Positions 1-8,009 of a DNA stretch of 64,000 nt are shown here, piece after piece. The position numbers were made by a program, and so were the translations under genes. Numbering within the stretch: position 1 is the stretch's first letter; each line of letters starts with the position of its first letter. Source of the stretch: Paraburkholderia domus (GTDB lineage Bacteria > Pseudomonadota > Gammaproteobacteria > Burkholderiales > Burkholderiaceae); the NCBI RefSeq assembly GCF_905220705.1, contig NZ_CAJNAT010000001.1:744001-808000 (forward strand), given 5' to 3'. The notes below the pieces were generated by a model, which was not told where the DNA came from, did no database searches, and saw only the letters and a list, made by a program, of their open reading frames with translations.

Positions 1-281
1 GGCGTTACGTCAAATGTTCCGCCCATTGCGATATCAAAAGCATTTTGCACATATTCGACTCCGAACCTTACATCCTCCCTCGCTAAGGTTTTATATAAGA
101 TAAATTTTGGAAAGCCACCCATCGGGTACGCTTTCGTTGTAACTTCCGCAAGGTCGATGTCGTTTAATTGATATTTATCGAGCAGTGTATCTGCTGCCTC
201 ATAAAGAGCTCGGCGGACATTTCTGTGCAATCGCTTCCCGTGCTGGAGAAAAACAGGTTCTTGACGATAGGGATTTATCAT
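1..281 (-). CDS. Unknown protein, partial, coupled to the tyrosine recombinase
   Basis: An open frame starts at ATG 281 and runs off the window edge after about 93 codons. Its ATG overlaps the stop of the upstream recombinase gene in an ATGA junction, so the two are probably translationally coupled. The visible part begins MINPYRQEPVFLQHGKRL and is predicted soluble, without a signal peptide. I do not recognise the family. A small protein translated directly after a large tyrosine recombinase next to a tRNA is typical of integration modules with accessory genes, such as recombinase trios. Base composition is lower in GC than in the chromosomal genes to the right, consistent with acquired DNA. 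The gene is cut by the window, so its length is unknown. Confidence 0.6.
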   Translation of the reverse strand, partial: MINPYRQEPVFLQHGKRLHRNVRRALYEAADTLLDKYQLNDIDLAEVTTKAYPMGGFPKFILYKTLAREDVRFGVEYVQNAFDIAMGGTFDVT

Positions 282-1684
282 TGCATCCGTTTTTTGTCGT
301 TGGCTATTTGAGCCTCAAGTTTGCTGACCTGCGAGTGCAATGCTTGCAACTTCATTTCTAATAAAGAATGAGGCATGCCACCGCAGTAAACCAACGCATT
401 CGCATATTCAAGCTCCTGCCTTAACAAATCTTTATCATAGCGCGCATATACTCGCGTATATTTCTCGCATTTATGCCCCATAATCTGTTGCACGACAGCG
501 AGACTCAGACCATGTTCTCCATTTCTGCAAGGGAAGTAGTTCAACAAATAAATCCCGTAAGCATGCCTCAAAGAGTGCGGGCCAGCTAAGGCAATCGGGA
601 TACCCGCGGCTGCGACAGTTCGCTTAAAAATTGTTCTTCGATAGCTTGCGTCTGATAAAAAGTAAGCCTCGCCGACATCGGCACCGGAATCGCTCTGAAA
701 AACGAAACTATGTCGCCCGTGGGCGATATATTCAGTCGCGAGATATCGTTCAAGCTCCTCAAAGAAAATCGATGCGAATGGTTCAATGAAAAATGTCTCT
801 GATGTCGCCCTTCCCTTCCAGCATAGTAAATCTCTCTGAGCCTGTGAAAGGTACAGGTAGCTTGCGTGGTTTCTTCTTTGAGAGGGACTTTTCAATTTTA
901 TTTCACGATTTTCGACATCGATATCTTCAAAAAGAATCTGTATCGCCTCGTGAATCCTGCAGCCAGTTCCCGCTACCAATGCATAAAGAGCTTTATCTCG
1001 ATGGGTTGGCAAGCACTGGAGGAAATCCACTATCCTATCGAAGGGGAAGGCTCGAGAGTCATCGTAGACATATTCGCCGCCTGATGTCGGCAGCAATGTT
1101 GCGTCAATGAGCTTCGGCCCTCCCGCAACTACGCTCGCGAGCATCGAGTTGGAAGCTATCGCCGCTCGCTGCGCCGAAGGAATTGGCAGCCGTCCTTGGC
1201 TAGGGACAAAAGGGTCTGGGCTTGCGGAGACGTCTAGCTGTATGACTTGAGCCCTCGATAATTCGAGAAGCTCGCCACGAAGTCGTTCTGATAATTGTAG
1301 GAATTTGCGGATGGCTGCATGTGCAACCGCCGACGTTTTTGGACTCACGTGACTGGACGGTCTGCTCTGGCTCACCAACGCAGCAATTTCGCTTCCGGAC
1401 GCGCCCCCCGTAACAAGGTATTCGTCGTAAGCATCGATGGCATCCAAGATATCGGATTGCGTCGCGCAGTGCCCTTTGGCCTGCATGATTCGGATGAATT
1501 CAAGGAGATAGTCGATGAAGTAGGCGACAGAGCGACAGTAGACTTTACGCGTATTGCTGCTGTGCTTCCGGATTAGAGAGCGGGCGAAAACTTCGAATAC
1601 TCCGAGATATTTGCCCTCCGGCCCGACCAGCCGCCAAGGCAGCTTCCCGTGTATCGGCTCTATCAGCGTAACGTGATGAAGCAT
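278..1684 (-). CDS. Tyrosine recombinase / integrase, about 468 aa
   Basis: This is a site-specific recombinase of the phage-integrase superfamily. The catalytic signature is visible in the C-terminal half: Arg in GTGCRIHEA, the HxxR box in PHSLRHAYG, the second His in IMGHK and a Tyr in the following YTRVYARYD segment. The N-terminal part (VYCRSVAYFIDYLLEF) fits a SAM-like core-binding domain. The ATG at 1684 is chosen because GGAG lies just upstream; an in-frame start at 1753 lacks such a site. The gene sits about 150 bp from the 3' end of tRNA-Arg and overlaps a second gene by 4 bp. It probably integrates an element whose body lies left of the window. At roughly 470 aa it is longer than a lambda-type integrase, closer to recombinases of multi-gene integration modules. 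Confidence 0.85.
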   Translation of the reverse strand: MLHHVTLIEPIHGKLPWRLVGPEGKYLGVFEVFARSLIRKHSSNTRKVYCRSVAYFIDYLLEFIRIMQAKGHCATQSDILDAIDAYDEYLVTGGASGSEIAALVSQSRPSSHVSPKTSAVAHAAIRKFLQLSERLRGELLELSRAQVIQLDVSASPDPFVPSQGRLPIPSAQRAAIASNSMLASVVAGGPKLIDATLLPTSGGEYVYDDSRAFPFDRIVDFLQCLPTHRDKALYALVAGTGCRIHEAIQILFEDIDVENREIKLKSPSQRRNHASYLYLSQAQRDLLCWKGRATSETFFIEPFASIFFEELERYLATEYIAHGRHSFVFQSDSGADVGEAYFLSDASYRRTIFKRTVAAAGIPIALAGPHSLRHAYGIYLLNYFPCRNGEHGLSLAVVQQIMGHKCEKYTRVYARYDKDLLRQELEYANALVYCGGMPHSLLEMKLQALHSQVSKLEAQIANDKKRMQ

Positions 1685-1831
1685 CGGGTACTCCAAACAT
1701 GCACTTGGAGCCAAATTAGCATTGCCTAAGGACAAATCTGTGCGGCACCGCACATTTCAAATTGACAAACTTTGGAGAAGAAAAAAAACAAGAGGACCAA
1801 ATCCCATATGTGATTGATTTTATGGGGAAAT

Positions 1832-1908
1832 TGGCCCGCCCTACACGATTCGAACGTGTGACCTACGGCTTAGAAGGCCGTTGCTCTATCCGTCTGAGCT
1901 AAGGGCGG
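1832..1908 (-). tRNA. tRNA-Arg (anticodon TCT)
   Basis: A full cloverleaf can be folded on the minus strand. The acceptor arms CCGCCCT and AGGGCGG pair, the anticodon loop is CTTCTAA, and the T-arm is ACACG-TTCGAAT-CGTGT. Discriminator G and an encoded CCA follow. It decodes AGA. The integrase gene begins about 150 bp beyond its 3' end, so this gene is a likely attachment site for the element at the left edge. Confidence 0.95.
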
Positions 1909-1957
1909 TTCGTGAAACCACGCATCCACAACATGCAACTGGTGAAGCATCCCATAA

Positions 1958-2014
1958 GAACCCCCCACCCTCGGCCTAGAAGGCCGATGCTCTATCCAGC
2001 TGAGCTACTGCCGT
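1958..2014 (-). pseudogene. Truncated tRNA-Arg(TCT)-like fragment
   Basis: The 5' 57 nt of a second tRNA-Arg are present: acceptor strand ACGGCAG, D-arm TAGCTCAGCTGGATAGAGCA, and anticodon stem-loop with TCT flanked by TCGGC/GCCGA. The T-arm breaks off after GGGGGGTTC, with no matching 3' half or CCA. It therefore cannot fold into a functional tRNA. It is probably a leftover of an old integration or deletion at a tRNA locus, about 50 bp from the intact tRNA-Arg. Confidence 0.75.
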
Positions 2015-2209
2015 AATGACGTGAGGCGATGCTATACAGCGTGTACAACGTGCATCGCCCGCAATGAGAACCCGAATCGGGCATTGGAACCTGTGCAGTA
2101 TCACTGTCACAGGGTTCGTGGGATACCGAAATTCTAACTGACCAGGCCGGGGACTGGAAATCTGATCCGGCGCGCGGCAACCCTGATCGGCGGACACCCC
2201 GTCGCATCA

Positions 2210-2245
2210 CAAAACAAACGGGCCCGGCGAGTTGAGCCGGGCCCG
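2210..2245 (-). terminator. Rho-independent terminator after uppP
   Basis: Perfect 10-bp arms CGGGCCCGGC / GCCGGGCCCG (2220-2229 and 2236-2245) enclose a 6-nt loop. On the minus strand they are followed by TTTGTTTTG. The position about 80 bp beyond the uppP stop fits termination of that transcript. Confidence 0.8.
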
Positions 2246-2328
2246 GATTATAACCGATCGTTTCCTACCCGCCAGTCGCCCGTCAGCACGCAGCACTCAG
2301 CGAGCAGTAGTGGGCATATCGAACGCAA

Positions 2329-3159
2329 TCAGACCGGCTGCGGATGCAACATGAACCAGCCGAGGAACACGATCCCCGCGATGACGCAATACACGCCGAA
2401 CGAAGCCAGACGTCCGCGGCCTTCGAAATAGCGCATCAGAAAACGCACGCTAAGATACGCAGCGATTGCGGTCAGCACGCCGCCGAGCACTGCATCGGCG
2501 AGTTGGCCTGGCGCATGAAACAGTTTCGGCAATTCGAGCACGCCGGCCGCGAAGATGATCGGCGTGCCGAGCAGGAACGAGAACTCGGCTGCCTTCTCAG
2601 TCGTCAGGCCGGCCGCATTGCCGGCGATCATCGTCAGACCGCTACGCGAGAAGCCCGGAATCAATGCGCCGATCTGCGCGAGGCCGACGAAGAACGCCTG
2701 GCGGAAGGTCAGCTTCTCCGGCGGCTGGTGCGCGCGCGAGCGTTGCAGACGATCGCCGAACCACAGCAGCACGCCGTTTACGATCAACGCGATTGCGACG
2801 ATGCGCAGGTCGTGAAAAATCCGCTCGAGGCGTTTCTCAAGAATCAGCCCGACGAGGCCTGCCGGAATCGTGCCGATGACGAGCGCCCACATCAAGTGCG
2901 CGTCATCGTTAGCACGGCCGCCGAACGAAGCGAAGAAGCCACGCACCAGCGCGCACCAGCGCTTGCGGAAGTACCACAGCAGCGCGAACGCCGTACCGAG
3001 GTGCAACGCGACGAGAAACGGCAGCAACTGGGGCGCATGCTTGTCGATATGCATACCGAACAATGCGGGCACGAGCAATGTGTGGCCAAGGCTGCTAACC
3101 GGAAACAGTTCGGTGACGCCTTGCAGCACACTCAGGAAAATCAGAAACGACAGGTTCAC
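2329..3159 (-). CDS. uppP: Undecaprenyl-diphosphatase (BacA/UppP family)
   Basis: This integral membrane enzyme converts undecaprenyl diphosphate to the monophosphate, recycling the lipid carrier of peptidoglycan and O-antigen synthesis; overexpression gives bacitracin resistance. The two family signatures are visible: an N-terminal [11 protein letters not shown] (the family's E-x-x-P-x-S-S box) and the later [16 protein letters not shown] with the conserved Arg-Ser. About eight hydrophobic segments cover the 276 residues, the usual family length. I prefer the GTG at 3159, preceded by AAGGA at the right distance, over the ATG at 3204, which would add a polar tail ahead of the first membrane helix. 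It stands alone, with a strong terminator downstream. Confidence 0.93.
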   Translation of the reverse strand: MNLSFLIFLSVLQGVTELFPVSSLGHTLLVPALFGMHIDKHAPQLLPFLVALHLGTAFALLWYFRKRWCALVRGFFASFGGRANDDAHLMWALVIGTIPAGLVGLILEKRLERIFHDLRIVAIALIVNGVLLWFGDRLQRSRAHQPPEKLTFRQAFFVGLAQIGALIPGFSRSGLTMIAGNAAGLTTEKAAEFSFLLGTPIIFAAGVLELPKLFHAPGQLADAVLGGVLTAIAAYLSVRFLMRYFEGRGRLASFGVYCVIAGIVFLGWFMLHPQPV

Positions 3160-3454
3160 GCGGCTGTCCTTGTAAGGAAATTGTCGGGGAACAGCGCGCC
3201 GCAACGGGAAATGAACGGCGCGTCAAAAGCGCACCGATTATGCCTGGCTGCAAAGTCAGCGCCAAGCGTTTGAGCCACATTCGGGGAAATATTGATGCGC
3301 TGCGTCACAACTGGAAACCGTTGTTACGCCGCAGAAAAAGAAACGGGGCGCCGTCGGCGGCCGCCCTGCCATCACGAGGATTCGATGCGCTGGACGCGCG
3401 AGGCTCATGCCAGACCCGCGTTGGCGGCCCAGCAGAAGGACACTGAGGGTTGGA

Positions 3455-3541
3455 TCAGCGCTCGAGCTTGTAAAAGAAGTAGACGGTGCTTGCTGCGAAC
3501 ATGCCGAACAACGCCACACCCATTGCCATTGCGAGATCCAT
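3455..3541 (-). CDS. Small single-span membrane peptide, 28 aa
   Basis: The ATG at 3541 follows a textbook AGGAGG Shine-Dalgarno at 5-6 nt. The peptide starts MDLAMAMGVALFGMFAAS and ends FFYKLER, so it is one hydrophobic helix with a short positively charged tail. This resembles small subunits and regulators of membrane complexes, such as the KdpF or CydX classes, but I cannot assign it to any. Codons are GC3-rich like the chromosome. A stable hairpin lies directly upstream of the ribosome-binding site. Confidence 0.65.
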   Translation of the reverse strand: MDLAMAMGVALFGMFAASTVYFFYKLER

Positions 3542-3562
3542 AACACCTCCTGATCTGATCTC

Positions 3563-3586
3563 GCCCGGTCGTCGAAATGACCGGGC
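3563..3586 (-). promoter_or_regulatory. Leader hairpin upstream of the 28-aa peptide gene
   Basis: Perfect 8-bp arms GCCCGGTC / GACCGGGC with an 8-nt loop lie about 20 nt upstream of the AGGAGG of the small membrane peptide. There is no following U-run, so it is not a simple terminator. It could stabilise the leader or modulate ribosome access. Function is inferred only from position. Confidence 0.4.
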
Positions 3587-3711
3587 AGTCAGGGGATTAT
3601 CGGCAAGGACGGAGCTTCTGCGACACCCGCAATTTCCCGAGAAGGGTTTCCCCGTAGCGTAAAGCAGCGCAAAATCGTTCTCTCGCGACTTTATGAACCA
3701 CCCCATCGACC

Positions 3712-4620
3712 ATGCCCCTCTCCCCGCAACAGGACATTCTCGAGATCGCTCAGGACACCTCCGTGCTCCGTTTCGCGCCGCAAGCCGGCGGCCGTCTTTT
3801 GTCGTGGATCATCGACGGCGAAGAGGTGATCCATTGGCCCGAGAACGCCGACTGGAGCCAACCCGCCAGGATTCGCGGCGGCAATCCACTGCTGTTTCCG
3901 TTTCTCGGCCGGCATCGCGTGGACGGCAAGATCGGCTTCTGGCGTGATGCACAGGGCACGGTGCGCGAGTTGCCGATGCATGGTTTTGCACGCGACCTGC
4001 CCTTCGAAGCCCACGCCGACGTGCACGGAGCCGGTTTGCGTATGACCCTCGCCGACAGCGACGCAACGCGCGGCGGCTATCCGTTCGGCTTCCGCTTCGA
4101 AGCGGTGTACCGACTCGTCGATACGCATACGCTAGAAGTCACGCTGAGCACCGCCAATACCGGCGACACGCGGCTGCCCTACTACGCCGGCCATCACTTC
4201 TATTTCACGCTGCCGCATACGCAGCGCGCCGAGACCTCGGTAGAACTGCCGCGTAGCGAACGGCGCTATCAGCTGGAAGACGGCTCGATCAGCGCGGCCG
4301 AGCCGGGCGCTGCACGCTATACACTCGACGAGGCGCGCATTCACGACTGCTTCCATTGCCTCGTCGGCGCGCCGGACCAACCCGTGCGCCTCGTCGCGCC
4401 CGGCCTCAACCGGCTCATCACGATCGATCTGCAGCGACCGGACTCGCTGCCCTGGTATGCAGTAACGACATGGACCCTGGCAGCGGACTCGGACTTCTAC
4501 TGCGTCGAGCCGTGGCTGGGTCTGCCGGACGCGATCCATAACGGCATGGGATTGCGCTGGCTCGAACCGGGGCAAACCGAGACGGCCACACTGCGTATCA
4601 GTGTCAGCAAGCTGCGTTAA
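3712..4620 (+). CDS. Aldose 1-epimerase family protein (hexose-6-phosphate mutarotase-like)
   Basis: This is probably a cytoplasmic sugar mutarotase interconverting alpha and beta anomers of a hexose or hexose phosphate. The galactose-mutarotase fold is recognisable along the full 302 residues. A catalytic-type His lies in ELPMHGFARD and a second in YYAGHHFYFTLPH, and the C-terminus carries FYCVEPWLGLPDA, where the family has its catalytic Glu. The start at 3712 has no strong Shine-Dalgarno but fits the family N-terminus. The gene is monocistronic, followed by hairpins near 4660 and 4698-4716. The substrate cannot be told from sequence alone; the YeaD-like hexose-6-phosphate branch is my guess. 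Confidence 0.85.
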   Translation: MPLSPQQDILEIAQDTSVLRFAPQAGGRLLSWIIDGEEVIHWPENADWSQPARIRGGNPLLFPFLGRHRVDGKIGFWRDAQGTVRELPMHGFARDLPFEAHADVHGAGLRMTLADSDATRGGYPFGFRFEAVYRLVDTHTLEVTLSTANTGDTRLPYYAGHHFYFTLPHTQRAETSVELPRSERRYQLEDGSISAAEPGAARYTLDEARIHDCFHCLVGAPDQPVRLVAPGLNRLITIDLQRPDSLPWYAVTTWTLAADSDFYCVEPWLGLPDAIHNGMGLRWLEPGQTETATLRISVSKLR

Positions 4621-4803
4621 TTGCGGGTTTTCCGCTCGTCGCGACGTGATGGGTTACGCGGCGTTTCGCCGCGTTCCCGCCGTGCGTGCCGTGCTCCGCA
4701 TCCGTTTTTCGGATGCTGCAGCGCAAAACCGTTAGAATCGGACGCTTTGCATCTACCTGCCGCGTGATCGGGATCGGCGCGTGGCAGCGCTTTGCGAGGT
4801 CCA

Positions 4804-5529
4804 ATGCTTAACACAACAAGAATGATGAAACGGCTCGCCTGCGCGTCGTTGCTGGCGGTGCTCGCCGCCTGCGGCTCCGCTCCGGTGGGGCCAGGTTTTT
4901 ACCGCGTCGAACGGGGCGATACACTCTCGAAGATCGCACGCAGCAACCGGCAATCGGTGCAAAGCATCGTGCGCTGGAACAACCTGACCAACCCGGACAG
5001 CATCGAGGTCGGGCAGGTGCTGCGCGTCACGCCGCCGGGTAATGGCGCCGCGGCATCGTCCACGGGCGGTGCAATACGCAGCAGCGGTGCGGGCAGCGCG
5101 AGCGCTTCGGCCGCGCCGCGCCCGGCTCCGGCCGACAATGCGCCGTCGTCGGCGCCGGCTTCGACAATCTCGCTGGTATGGCCGGCCGACGGCACGGTGA
5201 TCCGGCGCTTTGACGGCGCCAATTCGAAGGGCATCGATATTTCGGCGGCGGCGGGCACGCCGGTGGTCGCGGCAGCGCCAGGCACGGTAGTCTATGCAGG
5301 CAACGGCTTGCGCGGTTACGGCAACCTGCTGATCATCAAGCACAATGCCGAGTATCTGACCGCCTACGCGCACAACCGCGTGCTGCTGGTGAAGGAAGGT
5401 CAGTCGGTCGCCCGCGGCGAGAAGATCGCCGAAATGGGCAACACCGATACCGACCGCGTCATGCTGCACTTCGAACTGCGCTATCAGGGTCGCTCGATCG
5501 ACCCGTCGCGGGCGTTGCCGGCTCGCTAG
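4804..5529 (+). CDS. NlpD/EnvC-like LysM-LytM lipoprotein (amidase activator type)
   Basis: The protein has a lipoprotein signal peptide ending LLAVLAAC, a LysM domain (about residues 30-77, YRVERGDTLSKIARSNRQS), an Ala/Ser/Pro linker and a C-terminal LytM/M23 domain (about 130-240). The M23 metal ligands are degenerate: the usual HxxxD is KGIDIS and the usual HxH is LHFEL. It is therefore unlikely to cut peptidoglycan itself and more likely activates AmiC-type amidases at the septum, as NlpD does. The ATG at 4804 follows GAGG. It is not beside rpoS, where canonical nlpD lies in beta-proteobacteria, so this is probably a paralogue. A -10-like TAGAAT lies about 70 bp upstream. Confidence 0.85.
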   Translation: MLNTTRMMKRLACASLLAVLAACGSAPVGPGFYRVERGDTLSKIARSNRQSVQSIVRWNNLTNPDSIEVGQVLRVTPPGNGAAASSTGGAIRSSGAGSASASAAPRPAPADNAPSSAPASTISLVWPADGTVIRRFDGANSKGIDISAAAGTPVVAAAPGTVVYAGNGLRGYGNLLIIKHNAEYLTAYAHNRVLLVKEGQSVARGEKIAEMGNTDTDRVMLHFELRYQGRSIDPSRALPAR

Positions 5530-5686
5530 CCGGTTTGTTGAGCACCGGTCGGGCGTCCCTTCCCCACCGTCAGGCACGCGCCCTGCGACCTCGGTTGAGG
5601 GAACCGCGCGTGCTATAAAACGCTCAATCCTTTGCATGATGTGGCTTCGCGCCAGGTCTCCCCCGTTAATCTGTAAGGAATTTGCA

Positions 5687-6013
5687 ATGAAGAGCGCATT
5701 AGGGTCCGTCGCAATGGCTGCGGCGATCGGTCTCGGCCTGCTGACGCTCGGCAGCCTCGGCGGCTGCTCGAGCACCACCACGATGACCTACCTGCCGAGC
5801 GGCGATACGGGCTTTGCAATCAACTGCAGCGGCAGCGACGCTAGCTCCAGCTGGGCCGAGTGCTACAAGCGCGCGGGCGAAGTTTGCGGCAACTATGGCT
5901 ACGACGTCGTTTCGAAAGACGTCGACAACGGCGCCACGTCGGGCGGCACGGTCGGCGGGATTTTCGGCGCAAACGTGAAGAACCGGTCGATGGTGGTTCA
6001 CTGCAAGCAGTGA
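5687..6013 (+). CDS. Small predicted lipoprotein, 108 aa
   Basis: The ATG at 5687 follows TAAGGA. The N-terminus is a signal peptide with lipobox LGSLGGC, giving an acylated Cys near residue 28. The mature part begins SSTTTMTYLPSGDTGF and holds four further Cys residues in two regions (INCSGSD/AECYKRAGEVCGNYGYD and VVHCKQ), suggesting disulphides in the periplasm. The Cys pattern recalls small outer-membrane lipoproteins of Burkholderia, but I do not recognise a named family. TATAAA about 65 bp upstream may be its -10 box. Confidence 0.8.
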   Translation: MKSALGSVAMAAAIGLGLLTLGSLGGCSSTTTMTYLPSGDTGFAINCSGSDASSSWAECYKRAGEVCGNYGYDVVSKDVDNGATSGGTVGGIFGANVKNRSMVVHCKQ

Positions 6014-6050
6014 ACATAACGCAGCAGCACAAGACGCGGCGGCTCCTGGC

Positions 6051-6158
6051 CTAGTCGCGTCGCCAGCGTCCTGAGCGCGGATCGATGCGTGCGGCGAACG
6101 CGAACAGTCCACCGAGCGCAATCGGCCAGACGCTGAGAAAAATGATCAGCCAGGTCAT
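6051..6158 (-). CDS. Small hydrophobic protein, 35 aa (tentative)
   Basis: The frame starts MTWLIIFLSVWPIALGGLFA and ends DPRSGRWRRD before TAG. It is one membrane helix with a basic C-terminal tail. Third codon positions are GC-rich, as in real genes here. No strong Shine-Dalgarno is seen, so the call rests on codon bias and the clean topology. It converges on the 3' end of the lipoprotein gene. Confidence 0.4.
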   Translation of the reverse strand: MTWLIIFLSVWPIALGGLFAFAARIDPRSGRWRRD

Positions 6159-6247
6159 TGATCAGTGAAATTAAAATGTAATCTCTTATGATCCACGCCG
6201 CGTGTGAATCGGCAGTGACTCTGAATTGAATCGACAGTAGCCGGGCA

Positions 6248-6275
6248 GAAAAAAAGCCCGGCACGAGGCCGGGCT
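6248..6275 (-). terminator. Rho-independent terminator (minus-strand direction)
   Basis: The stem AGCCCGGC / GCCGGGCT with a 5-nt loop is followed on the minus strand by a run of seven T. It would stop transcripts arriving from the 6.3-6.9 kb region, where no confident gene ends, so a transcript of unknown nature is implied. Confidence 0.8.
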
Positions 6276-6615
6276 AACGGGGGTTCGGCGCATATCGGCA
6301 AAGGACCGGTTCACCATGCGCCAGAACGGAATCTAACAACACGCTTTTGCAAGTGCAATCCATTAATTGCGCAAGCAATGTGCCGCGGCGTACGGAGTCC
6401 GCATTACGTGAAGGAAAATGTCGGAAATAAGCGGGATAAATATCCTTATTCACCCCGTACGAAACGCCATACAGACGGCGAGCCAGAATTCCGCGAGGCG
6501 CTCGCAATGCCTTATGAATCAAGTCCCTGCGTGCAGGTCGCCGGAAAAGCCTGACAAAAGTTCTTTGGCCGATTTCCGCTAACCGCGCCCAGTATGATTC
6601 GGACGGTTTACGCAA
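6274..6615 (-). other. Doubtful 113-aa reading frame in an AT-richer, otherwise gene-free stretch
   Basis: From 6159 to 6863 I see no convincing gene. The longest frame (start 6615, MRKPSESYWARLAEIGQRTF) is Arg-rich, has no recognisable domain or clear Shine-Dalgarno, and its stop lies inside the terminator stem at 6248-6275. The stretch is visibly richer in A and T than its neighbours. A further inverted repeat, AGCTGGCCGA / TCGGCCAGCT near 6823-6852, follows the pentapeptide gene. The stretch could hold a non-coding RNA ending at the terminator or a decayed gene. Confidence 0.25.
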
Positions 6616-6863
6616 CGCGAACCTTTAGTGCGCCAACGCACCAAACGAATGTATTAGCAATATTTAGCGGTGCGAATAAGCACTCGTATTTCTTCACATC
6701 AAATTCGCGAACGGCGAATAGATTAAAAATCTTCAAATCCACCGACAAATTGCGAAGTTGAAAATCGACCGCCATTAATTAATCGATAAATACGATGATA
6801 AGCACATGCATCCATTCGTTCAAGCTGGCCGAATGGCTAAAATCGGCCAGCTAAAAACAACGA

Positions 6864-7592
6864 TCACATGACGCGCAGACCCAGTTCGGTCACGAGCACC
6901 GCCGCCTGCTGATGCGAAATCGTCGCGCCTTTGAAAAGCGCCGCATCGACAAGCCGCACGCCGCTCAGGTCGGCCTCACGCAGGTCCGCGCCATCGAACC
7001 GCGCGCCCTTCAGATGAGCATCCTTCAGACTGCCGCCATCGAAAATCGCCTCGCGGAAATCGACCCCGGCCAGATCGGCATCGGAGAAATCGAGTTGCTG
7101 CAACGTGGCCTTGCGAAACGACAGGCCACGCAGATGCGCGCCCACCAGCAAGGTTTCGACGAAGCTCAAACCGAGCGCCGTGCAGGCTTCGAAATTGGCA
7201 CCCGTCAGCTTGCAGCTGTGGAACGACGCTGAGGCAAGCTTGGCGCGCCGCCAGCTGGTGTTGTTCAGATCGCTCGACTGGAACGCCGCGTCGACCAGAT
7301 CGACCGACGCGAAATCCGCTTCGCGGCCGCGGCAACGGACCCAGCGGGTGTGCGACAGCATCGCGCCAAAAAACGACGTCTCGACGATCGTGCAACGATG
7401 AAACTCCGCGCCGCGCAGATCGAGGCGCGACAGATCGGCGCCTTCGAAATCGCAGTCGGTGAAATGGAGCGGCGCTTTATTCCCGGCCATACTCGTCGCG
7501 ACGAGCTGCTCCACGTCGGAGCGCGTGAGTGTGGCGCCGGTCACCACGTGAGCTTGTGCGCCCGAAGCCGGCGCCGTTGAATCCAGTGACAT
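6864..7592 (-). CDS. Pentapeptide-repeat protein, 242 aa
   Basis: From about residue 45 the protein follows the A(D/N)LxX five-residue period: CDFEGADLSRLDLRGAEF, later ANFEACTALGLSF and DADLAGVDFREAIFDGGSL. Around thirty repeats predict a right-handed quadrilateral beta-helix. Such proteins may mimic DNA (Qnr, McbG, MfpA binding gyrase) or serve unrelated roles; the sequence does not decide. No signal peptide or membrane helix is seen, so it is probably cytoplasmic. It is transcribed away from DUF2288 and is followed by an inverted repeat. Confidence 0.85.
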   Translation of the reverse strand: MSLDSTAPASGAQAHVVTGATLTRSDVEQLVATSMAGNKAPLHFTDCDFEGADLSRLDLRGAEFHRCTIVETSFFGAMLSHTRWVRCRGREADFASVDLVDAAFQSSDLNNTSWRRAKLASASFHSCKLTGANFEACTALGLSFVETLLVGAHLRGLSFRKATLQQLDFSDADLAGVDFREAIFDGGSLKDAHLKGARFDGADLREADLSGVRLVDAALFKGATISHQQAAVLVTELGLRVM

Positions 7593-7700
7593 GAAGGTTC
7601 AGAATGAATTTCGAAAGACCGTAAGCGTACCGGAACGCGCGCCGCGCTGGCGGTCCACGCCGATGGTTTATAGTAACGGCCCCGTCAGAACCCGCCTAAG

Positions 7701-8009
7701 ATGACTTCCAACGACGCCACTCATAGCCCGCTGTACGCCAAGCTGCTCGCCGAAACCGCCAAAATCGGCTGGACCGAACTCGAACGCTTTTTCGCACGCG
7801 GCATATTGCTGCGCGTCGCGCGCGATATCGATCTGGTGAGCGTCGCCGAAGCCATCGCCAGCGACGACACCACACAGGTCACGCAATGGCTGTCTTCCGG
7901 CCTCGTCGAACGCGTGCAGGCGGAAACCGCCGCCGACTTCGCCGCGCGCGATCCGGATCTGTGGGCGGTGGTCGTGTCGCCATGGGTATGCGTGCAGGAA
8001 CGCAATTGA
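7701..8009 (+). CDS. DUF2288 family protein, 102 aa
   Basis: The core LYAKLLAETAKIGWTELERFF followed by ARGILLRVARDIDLVSVAEA matches my memory of DUF2288, a short family of unknown function in proteobacteria and cyanobacteria. It is acidic, soluble and of full family length. TATAGT about 30 bp upstream may be a -10 box. Its TGA overlaps the probable TTG start of the MATE transporter gene, so the two may be co-translated. Confidence 0.8.
   Translation: MTSNDATHSPLYAKLLAETAKIGWTELERFFARGILLRVARDIDLVSVAEAIASDDTTQVTQWLSSGLVERVQAETAADFAARDPDLWAVVVSPWVCVQERN

Noticed and set aside
2344..3273. Long 309-aa frame on the plus strand opposite uppP
   Set aside because: It is an antisense shadow of a GC-rich gene: the protein is His/Gln/Arg/Glu-rich with no fold, and uppP motifs are intact on the other strand.
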